A stretch of 64,000 nucleotides of DNA. It comes from Marinobacter sp. F4206 (GTDB taxonomy: Bacteria; Pseudomonadota; Gammaproteobacteria; Pseudomonadales; Oleiphilaceae). A program made the translations under genes and the position numbers. The stretch is taken from the NCBI RefSeq assembly GCF_019392195.1, contig NZ_JAHXKI010000002.1, positions 806,001 to 870,000 on the forward strand, given 5' to 3'. Below, piece by piece: positions 58,020 through 64,000 of this stretch (within the stretch, counting starts at the first letter, position 1; each line of letters starts with the position of its first letter). The notes below the pieces were generated by a model. The model was not told the DNA's origin. It did not search any database and was given only the letters and a program-made list of their open reading frames with translations.

Positions 58020-59284
58020 CAATGCTCCGGTTGCAGATCAGCGGGGATACGCATAAGGGGGTGGGAATCGGCTACACCTGCAGACTTGACCACGGGAAAG
58101 GTATCCTGAACCCAGCGCAGGGTATCCACCGCCGGGCTGAACATCAGAATCTTTGCCTCGGGATATTTCCACAGCAGGCGGTCGACATTGTCGTTGGGCT
58201 CGTAAGGCACGTCGCCCAAACCGTCCTGGTCTCGATCCCAACCCAGATAATCACTCCAGTAATTGCCTTCTCCCTTCCTTGACCACTCCTGGGTGCGGGT
58301 CGCGACATATTTAACCTGACGTTTATTGTTAAGAAAGGCATTCCCGAACACCTCGTTGTCTTCCGATCCGGCGGTCAGATGAATGCCAATGTTGCTTTCG
58401 GCAAACACGTTGCCTTCAAACGTGTTGTACAGGGAGTTATAGATAAACACGGCTTTGCCCTCGGCCCCATCAATCGCAACACCGGCAGTCTGCCCTTGCG
58501 ACACCCCGGTCACCACGTTCCCGCGCAGTTCGGACTGGGTAATGAAGTTCATCAGGATGCCGTAGTTCTCGTCGTTCTCCGACCGGTTATTGAATACCTT
58601 CAGGCGCTTACTCTGCATCAACGCATAGCCGGTGCGGGTGCCTCGGGTGACGTTGTCCTCTAACAAATTATCCATCGAGTACATGTAATGAATGCCGTAA
58701 CGCAGATCGGCCATCACATTGCCGCGGATGACATTACCATTAGCGGTTTCAATATAAATCGCATCCCGGGTCTGACGGATACGGTTGTCCTCAATCAGCG
58801 CCCCGGTGGTGTTGAACAGATGAATCCCGTTACCCCGGTCGTTAGGACGCATACTGGCGTCGCCACGGATCGTGTTGTTGCGAACAATCGCATCCGGTGC
58901 TGCATCCAGCCAGACCCCAAACGCCGGGCCTTGCAAACGGTTGCCCTCAACCACCACGCCACGGGACTCCCGAGCCACAAATATGCCAGCATCCAGCTCG
59001 TTCAGATCCCGGCCCCAGTTGCGCACCGAACAACCGGACAACGTCACCTCTTCAGCGACAATATCCACGGCATTCCCCTGCCCGCCGCCGTCGATCACCG
59101 TATCAGGATGGCAAGACACGGTTACCCCAGGCACCCGAAGAGCGAGGGATGCAACCTGCTCCGGGGGAAGTTGAAAAGTCGTGCCCGGTTCCAGGGCATC
59201 TAGTTGCTGTTGCAGGTCCGCATTCGCGGTCAGCGATAACAGAGCGACGCTCAGGGCCACCCCATAACGCAAAAGTTGGCACAT
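58019..59284 (-). CDS. nosD: NosD, periplasmic beta-helix copper maturation protein
   Basis: The 421-residue protein has a signal peptide (to about NA at residue 22) and repeated parallel beta-helix rungs (VVVEGNRLQG, IVRNNTIRG, LIEDNRIRQ, VIRGNVMADLRYGIHYMYS). The C-terminal NYWSDYLGWDRDQDGLGDVPY block is diagnostic. It receives copper from NosL and inserts it, with sulfur, into NosZ. It lies 223 bp past nosZ, a gap that carries a palindrome and repeat copy C. Confidence 0.95.
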   Translation of the reverse strand: MCQLLRYGVALSVALLSLTANADLQQQLDALEPGTTFQLPPEQVASLALRVPGVTVSCHPDTVIDGGGQGNAVDIVAEEVTLSGCSVRNWGRDLNELDAGIFVARESRGVVVEGNRLQGPAFGVWLDAAPDAIVRNNTIRGDASMRPNDRGNGIHLFNTTGALIEDNRIRQTRDAIYIETANGNVIRGNVMADLRYGIHYMYSMDNLLEDNVTRGTRTGYALMQSKRLKVFNNRSENDENYGILMNFITQSELRGNVVTGVSQGQTAGVAIDGAEGKAVFIYNSLYNTFEGNVFAESNIGIHLTAGSEDNEVFGNAFLNNKRQVKYVATRTQEWSRKGEGNYWSDYLGWDRDQDGLGDVPYEPNDNVDRLLWKYPEAKILMFSPAVDTLRWVQDTFPVVKSAGVADSHPLMRIPADLQPEH

Positions 59285-59320
59285 CAATGTTTCTCTGAGA
59301 GGTGGATTTTCCTCGGGCTT

Positions 59321-59336
59321 TGCCAGAATTCTGGCA
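59321..59336. other. Perfect 16-bp palindrome between nosZ and nosD
   Basis: TGCCAGAATTCTGGCA reads the same on both strands and lies between nosD and repeat copy C. It could be a protein site or a hairpin; no known nos operator matches. Confidence 0.6.
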
Positions 59337-59340
59337 ATTC

Positions 59341-59443
59341 AAGAGGAGGCTGCTTTCCAAAACTGTGCGAAGCCATGGATGGCGAAGCCCAAGCATCACA
59401 TGGATGTGCCGAAGGAGCGTGTTTTGGAAAGCAGCCTCCTCTT
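59341..59443 (+). repeat. Twin-hairpin intergenic repeat, copy C, inside the nos operon
   Basis: Perfect 24-bp arms (59340 to 59363, 59421 to 59444), extended by further near pairs, enclose P2 (GCC/GGC, 59372-59383, loop ATGGAT) and P3 (CAC/GTG, 59397-59408, loop ATGGAT). The core aligns with copies A and B. The loop-bearing strand is plus, antisense to nos transcription, but any nosZ-nosD transcript would still form the long stem. Confidence 0.86.
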
Positions 59444-59507
59444 GGATTGCTTCTCCCATGGTGAAGGTAAGGCCGGAACTCCCAAAGGAGCCCCGGCAAA
59501 GAGGAGG

Positions 59508-61406
59508 TCAGGCCTTCTCAACTATCATGCGACCGCGCATTTCCATGTGCAGGGCATGGCAGAACCAGTTGCAGTAGTACCAGTGAACCCCCGGGCGGTC
59601 TGCCACGAACGTCACCGACGAAGTCTGCTGCGGGCTGATTTCCATGCTCACGCCGTGGTTCACCATACAGAAGCCGTGCGTGACGTCTTCGATGGTGTCC
59701 TGGTTCGACACATACACTGTCACCTCATCGCCTTGTTTCACCTTGAACTCGGTCATACCGTACATGGGAGCAACCGAGGTCATGTACACCCGTACCTTGT
59801 TGCCGTCACGGATAACCTTGTTGTCAGCCTCCAGGGTGACACCATCCTGCTTCGCCTGCTCACGGGCCGAGGCAAAGTAAGGATCGTCGCGATCGTAGAT
59901 CTTCTTCGTCTTGATCTGATCACGGCGCACCAGAATACAGTCGTGGGGCTCGGCAAAGGTTGGACCATCGTGCACCAGCTTCATTTCCTCACCGGAGATA
60001 TCGATCAGCTGATCATTTTCCGGATGCAGGGGGCCCACCGGCAGGAACCGGTCCTTGGAGAACTTGGACAACACCACCAGCCACTTGCCATCGGCATCAC
60101 GGGACTCGGTCAGTGAGGCATGGTTGTGGCCGGGCTGGTAATGCACATCAAGCTTCTGGCGGATGTAGTTCACCTTCTCGCCATTATAGTGCTTGATGGC
60201 ATCGGCGATGTTCCATTTGCAGACCTGGCTGTCGATGAACAGCGTGGTGTACGCATTACCGCGACCATCGTACGTGGTGTGCAGAGGCCCAAGGCCCAGT
60301 TCCGGCTCGGCAACAACGACATCACGTTCTTCCTTCAACTTGCCGGCGAACAGGTCATCCAGCTTGTCGATTGCAATTACCGTACAGGTCGGCGACAGCT
60401 TGCCATTGGCAATGAAATATTTGCCATCGGGCGACGTATTCAGACCGTGCGGATTCTTCGGGACAGGTATATACCGGGTCAGTTCCGAACCATGGCGACC
60501 ATCCACCACCGGTACCTTGGAATCGCCCAGGGTCTTGTAGTCGCCATCTTTGACGGCTTTCTCGATCCGTTCGATGTTGAAGACCACTGCCCAGTCGCGA
60601 TCATTGCGCATGGTGCCGGCGAGATCCAGAGCCTTTTCGGAGTTATAACAGGTCGAGCAGGCATACTTGCCAGTGTAGTCCGCGTCGGTATTGTCGAGGT
60701 TACCATCGACGATCACCTGGAAGGCGACCTCCATGGTCTCGGCGTCCACCGCATTGAACATGGTAAAGCTGCTTTCAAGGCTGGTGTCACCGCCATCGTT
60801 CGGATGGGGAATCACGTACTCGGCGTTGCAGAACACGTACTTGGTCTTTGGCACCTTCTGCAGGCGCAGGCCATGGATCGCCTGCACATTGGGTATGGTG
60901 GTGATCTTGTCACACTTCATGATGTCGAGGCGGATGCGGGCCACCCGGGTATTGGCCTTGTCGTTGATGAACAGGTACTTACCGTCATACCGGCCATCGG
61001 TCATGGAAATGTGCGGGTGGTGGGCATCACCGTTCAGATGCGTGTTGTCATGCCCGAGGACATCCTTGCTCTCATTGGTGATACCCCAGCCCGTTGCCGA
61101 ATCGACATTGAATACCGGAATCCGCATCAATTCCCGCATCGAGGGCACACCCAGAACGCGCACTTCGCCGGAATGGCCGCCGCTCCAGAAGCCGTAATAT
61201 TCGTCCAGCTCACCCGGGTGCACCACAAAATTGTTGCGGGCGTTCTCGGCGGCTTCGGCAAAGGCCTCCCGGGACATCACTGCAGTACCAAGACCCGTTG
61301 CTCCTGCAACCCCTGCAAGAGCGGCGGCCCCCATGAAACGGCGGCGGCTAAGGCCGCTCTCGGTCGTTTCGGAAGCGTCCTTGATCAGCTCATCTCTCTT
61401 TTTCAT
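59508..61406 (-). CDS. nosZ: Nitrous oxide reductase NosZ, clade I
   Basis: The 632-residue protein has a Tat signal ([19 protein letters not shown]), the mark of clade I. The N-terminal beta-propeller holds CuZ histidines, e.g. DAHHPH. The C-terminal cupredoxin holds CuA with [14 protein letters not shown]. It reduces N2O to N2 in the periplasm. ATG follows GGAG 9 nt upstream; a TTG three codons earlier is in frame. It lies 68 bp past nosR. Confidence 0.97.
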   Translation of the reverse strand: MKKRDELIKDASETTESGLSRRRFMGAAALAGVAGATGLGTAVMSREAFAEAAENARNNFVVHPGELDEYYGFWSGGHSGEVRVLGVPSMRELMRIPVFNVDSATGWGITNESKDVLGHDNTHLNGDAHHPHISMTDGRYDGKYLFINDKANTRVARIRLDIMKCDKITTIPNVQAIHGLRLQKVPKTKYVFCNAEYVIPHPNDGGDTSLESSFTMFNAVDAETMEVAFQVIVDGNLDNTDADYTGKYACSTCYNSEKALDLAGTMRNDRDWAVVFNIERIEKAVKDGDYKTLGDSKVPVVDGRHGSELTRYIPVPKNPHGLNTSPDGKYFIANGKLSPTCTVIAIDKLDDLFAGKLKEERDVVVAEPELGLGPLHTTYDGRGNAYTTLFIDSQVCKWNIADAIKHYNGEKVNYIRQKLDVHYQPGHNHASLTESRDADGKWLVVLSKFSKDRFLPVGPLHPENDQLIDISGEEMKLVHDGPTFAEPHDCILVRRDQIKTKKIYDRDDPYFASAREQAKQDGVTLEADNKVIRDGNKVRVYMTSVAPMYGMTEFKVKQGDEVTVYVSNQDTIEDVTHGFCMVNHGVSMEISPQQTSSVTFVADRPGVHWYYCNWFCHALHMEMRGRMIVEKA

Positions 61407-61474
61407 CACATCCAACTCCGTTATTGGTCATGGCGGTTTTGCTTCTCGTTTTTCTGGTTATTTTCCTGCACTGC

Positions 61475-63637
61475 TTAGGGCACCTGCTTCACCGGAATCT
61501 CATCCGGGTGGCCTGGCGCGTTGTGACCACGGCGTTTGCCACGACGTTTGACGATCAGTGGCGGGCACTTGTGGTCGTTGAAATAGGTCACCTGACAGTC
61601 GAGGCAGTAATGGCACTCCATGTAATTGATGTGGCCGTCAGGATGGATGGCCTGGACTTCGCATTCGTGGTCACAGAGCCGGCAGGGATTGCCGCACTCC
61701 TTCCGGCGTTTCAGCCAGTCGAACACCCGCAATTTGCTCGGCAGTGCGAGGGCGGCGCCCAGCGGGCACAGGTACCGGCAGAAGACCTTGCGAGTGAACA
61801 GGTTGACCACCAACAGCACGACGGCATAGCTGACGAAGGGCCAGCTACGATCGAACTTGAGGGTGATGGCAGTTTTGAACGGTTCCACTTCGGCCAGTCG
61901 CTCGGCCGCCGCCATGGACTCCAGGGACACCCCGAACAGCACCAGAAGGATGATGTACTTGATCGCCCACAGTCGCTCATGCCAGGCGAAAGGTACGGTG
62001 TACTGGGGCACCTTTAGCCTGCGAGCGAGCTCGTTGAGGAGCTCTTGTAGGGCTCCGAACGGGCACAGCCAGCCACAGTAAACGGCGCGCCCCCACAACA
62101 ATATGATCGCGGCCACCACCGCCCAGAGGATGAACAGCATCGGGTCAATCAAAAAGGTTTCCCAGGTGAAGCCGCTGATCATGCTGTTCACGAAAGTCAG
62201 CACGTTGACGATGGACAACTGCCCCAGGGCATACCAGCCGATGAAAAACAGGGTATAGACCAGGAAGCCAAGACGGATCCATCGGAAGATCTCCGGCTTT
62301 TGCACCAGCCAATCCTGGAAGAACAGGATGAACAGCAGCACACCGATCCCCAGGCCCAAGACCACAATCTGGAAATCGCGCTGGTACCACACCTGCACCC
62401 ACATGGGCTGCTCCGCCAGCATTTCCTCTTCGGACAAAACGGGTTCCGGGCGGGTGTAGTACTGGTCTGGTAACTGGTAACTGAGCGGGAAAACCTGAAA
62501 CTCACTGTCCAGTGGTCCCGTCTGGCGCTTGACGGTTAGCTCGAGGGTCCAGTCCGTGCCCGGGTCGAAGTCGTACTGTTGACGAACGATGAAGATGGCC
62601 ATTTCACCGAAATCGGGCATGCCGTCAGCGTAGACATCGCTCAGACGGTAATAATCCAGGTCTCGAAAATTGAAGGTGTCACCGAATTGGCGAATCTGGA
62701 TACGATCAAAAATGCCACCGCGTACATAGCCGGACCCCTTGAAGGAATAGTCTCCCTCAGCCATCACGGCTATGGCATGTTCGTCCTCCTTGAGTTCCGT
62801 GGTCAGCCACTGGTACTGGCTCTCGCCCAACAGGTTCCGGCCGATGGTGGGGACATTCAGATAAGCGGCATAGAGATCAATCAGCGGGTCGTCGCGTTCT
62901 TCCGGCGCGGCCTTGCCCACCTCCTCGGCGTCCGTGCCCTTGAAGGCATCATCGACCTGACCACGGGGCAGCAGCAGCCGGCGCACAGAACCCTCTCCGG
63001 TCAGTTCCTGCCAGCTCTTCGGCTCGAAGGCGCCGGTTTTCAGCTCCGACATGGGCGGCCGGCTGTCACTGGCGCCTTTCACCAGTCCCAGTTCGGCACC
63101 AACCTTGTGAGCCGTGCGCATGATCACTTCGTTGATCACCATCACCGTCACCGTCGCGCCGGACAGACCATCCACGGCAACTTTTCGCTCGCTGGAGGTG
63201 CCGCCAACGGTTACCCGCTGGTCGGCTTTCAAGCCGATGTACTGGTCGGTAAAATCATGCATCTTGCTCTCGGGAATACCCACCAGCAGGATCGGCTCGT
63301 GGTGTTCGATGACCCGGTTCTGGACGATCTTGCCCTTGGTGTCCAGGACCACTACCACATTGATCGGCTTGCCCGAATAGGCCGGTGTCTGGACAAAATC
63401 CAGGCTCTGATAGGCGTAGCCCTTGAGCTCATCCCCGGCGTACAGCTCCTGTATCGCCCGGTTGCCGTCACGGGGCGCCAGCTCTGTTACCGAGGGAAAC
63501 GCTTTCTGGATGACCTGGCGGGCGGCAACCGGTTCATAGCCGGACAACGGCTCTGCCCAGGCGGCTGGCGCCAGGACGCCAGTCGCCCAGGTAATGGCAA
63601 GAAGAAGGCGGGTAGCGGTGCGTAACCATGCGTTCAC
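61475..63637 (-). CDS. nosR: NosR, membrane flavo-iron-sulfur protein
   Basis: The 720-residue protein starts at GTG with GGGAG 7 nt upstream. A signal segment precedes a periplasmic FMN-binding domain (VDGLSGATVTVMV with the flavinylated threonine). Five to six helices follow (about 405-630). The C-terminal NapH-like part has CysXXXCysPro motifs (YCGWLCPFGALQE, FCRYLCPLGAALA) and two [4Fe-4S] sets (CGNPCRLCDHEC, CHYCLDCQ). It supplies electrons to NosZ and supports its expression. Confidence 0.95.
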   Translation of the reverse strand: MNAWLRTATRLLLAITWATGVLAPAAWAEPLSGYEPVAARQVIQKAFPSVTELAPRDGNRAIQELYAGDELKGYAYQSLDFVQTPAYSGKPINVVVVLDTKGKIVQNRVIEHHEPILLVGIPESKMHDFTDQYIGLKADQRVTVGGTSSERKVAVDGLSGATVTVMVINEVIMRTAHKVGAELGLVKGASDSRPPMSELKTGAFEPKSWQELTGEGSVRRLLLPRGQVDDAFKGTDAEEVGKAAPEERDDPLIDLYAAYLNVPTIGRNLLGESQYQWLTTELKEDEHAIAVMAEGDYSFKGSGYVRGGIFDRIQIRQFGDTFNFRDLDYYRLSDVYADGMPDFGEMAIFIVRQQYDFDPGTDWTLELTVKRQTGPLDSEFQVFPLSYQLPDQYYTRPEPVLSEEEMLAEQPMWVQVWYQRDFQIVVLGLGIGVLLFILFFQDWLVQKPEIFRWIRLGFLVYTLFFIGWYALGQLSIVNVLTFVNSMISGFTWETFLIDPMLFILWAVVAAIILLWGRAVYCGWLCPFGALQELLNELARRLKVPQYTVPFAWHERLWAIKYIILLVLFGVSLESMAAAERLAEVEPFKTAITLKFDRSWPFVSYAVVLLVVNLFTRKVFCRYLCPLGAALALPSKLRVFDWLKRRKECGNPCRLCDHECEVQAIHPDGHINYMECHYCLDCQVTYFNDHKCPPLIVKRRGKRRGHNAPGHPDEIPVKQVP

Positions 63638-63681
63638 TTCAGTCTCCCGAAGACGGCAACCTGTTTGAAGCCTAGACAAAA

Positions 63682-63695
63682 TTTACAACAATCAA
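63682..63695 (-). promoter_or_regulatory. FNR/DNR-like box upstream of nosR
   Basis: Read in the nosR direction, TTGAT-N4-GTAAA matches the TTGAT-N4-ATCAA consensus at 8 of 10 positions, with a perfect left half. It lies about 45 bp before the start codon, close for an activator site unless the leader is short, so the call is tentative. Confidence 0.42.
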
Positions 63696-63741
63696 ATACC
63701 GCTTATGGGATATGCCGCAGCACACGCCGCGAACAGTAGGC

Positions 63742-64000
63742 CTATTGAAGCGCGACCGCTTCGCCCCGGGTATTCAACGGCAAGTAGTTGGAGATATGCC
63801 CCAGACGGATAGACTCCACCATCATGGTGAGGGGCTGCTGGGCTTCGTCGGTGGAAGGCTCCATGCCGCCGCGTCCCGACATGGCCGCGACAAAGACCAC
63901 ATCCCAGGCCTGCCCGGTCGCGCGGGACTCCTCCACAAGCGCCGGGAAATCCGGGGCCTCATCGGGGGACTTATCCACGCAGATGACCGGCGTCAGGGCA
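63742..64000 (-). CDS. Conserved protein often mislabelled ribonucleotide reductase subunit alpha, 5' end outside the window
   Basis: The C-terminal 85 residues are visible, continuing past the right edge. They contain LTPVICVDKSPDE, FPALVEESRATGQAWDVVFVAAMSGRGG and a C-terminal MVESIRLGHISNYLPLNTRGEAV. I recall small (about 130-aa) gammaproteobacterial proteins with this pattern that databases call ribonucleotide reductase subunit alpha, though they are far too small to be one. Function unknown; 104 bp separate it from the nosR start. Confidence 0.75.
   Translation of the reverse strand, partial: ALTPVICVDKSPDEAPDFPALVEESRATGQAWDVVFVAAMSGRGGMEPSTDEAQQPLTMMVESIRLGHISNYLPLNTRGEAVALQ

Noticed and set aside
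60120..61478. A 452-codon open frame antisense to nosZ
   Set aside because: It is the GC-driven shadow of nosZ; its sequence has no family features.
62579..63625. A 348-codon open frame antisense to nosR
   Set aside because: It lies entirely over nosR and has no conserved motif.

Overview
This window is a stretch of gammaproteobacterial chromosome of moderate-high GC, very probably Marinobacter or a close relative. The strongest pointer is the gene at 43906-45342. As I recall the sequences, it is nearly identical to the WS2-type wax ester synthase/DGAT of Marinobacter hydrocarbonoclasticus. A SahR-type methyl-cycle regulator, a DesT/DesC/DesB desaturase locus, and clade I nos and quinol-NO-reductase genes fit a marine facultative denitrifier. 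I see no tRNA, rRNA, CRISPR array, insertion sequence or prophage.

Layout. 1-9.9 kb is housekeeping: a truncated glycosyltransferase, DUF523/DUF1722, a DUF481 outer-membrane protein, TrhO, a DsbA-like thioredoxin-fold protein, nitronate monooxygenase, a chemoreceptor, a 57-aa DUF6435-like gene, and cbpM/cbpA. 10.1-15.6 kb is a minus-strand central-carbon run, tkt-epd-pgk-fba. 15.8-20.6 kb is the S-adenosylmethionine cycle: sahR, metK, ahcY, metF, with matching operators before sahR and metK. 20.6-34 kb holds a periplasmic sulfatase, a polar amino-acid ABC transporter, bioA behind a BirA-like operator, rsmE, DUF445, an HDOD protein, a YihY/BrkB protein, a FadL-like porin, a D-hydroxyacid dehydrogenase and tpm. 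34.4-41.2 kb is the stress operon prkA-yeaH-spoVR followed directly by a PhoD-like phosphatase. 41.2-48.4 kb holds trpB2, lrgAB, ws2 and desT/desC/desB.

From 48.4 kb to the end is a nitric/nitrous oxide island. On the minus strand a small membrane gene, a DUF454 gene and nsrR appear to form one unit. Diverging from it are ytfE (RIC) and a quinol-dependent NO reductase, then moaA, a membrane-anchored AraC regulator and a DUF6448 protein. Facing these is nosR-nosZ-nosD-nosF-nosY-nosL. NsrR-like sites lie in the divergent promoter region, so NO would relieve repression of detoxification, and the nos genes reduce the N2O product to N2.

The most interesting non-coding signal is a family of intergenic elements with three full copies (10023-10103, 11296-11393, 59341-59443). 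Each has long, perfectly paired arms whose sequence differs from copy to copy, enclosing a conserved core that folds into two small hairpins. All six hairpin loops fit C-ANGGAN-G, the CsrA/RsmA recognition hexaloop. A second, unrelated hairpin (34106-34179) has 26-bp perfect arms and a 22-nt loop.
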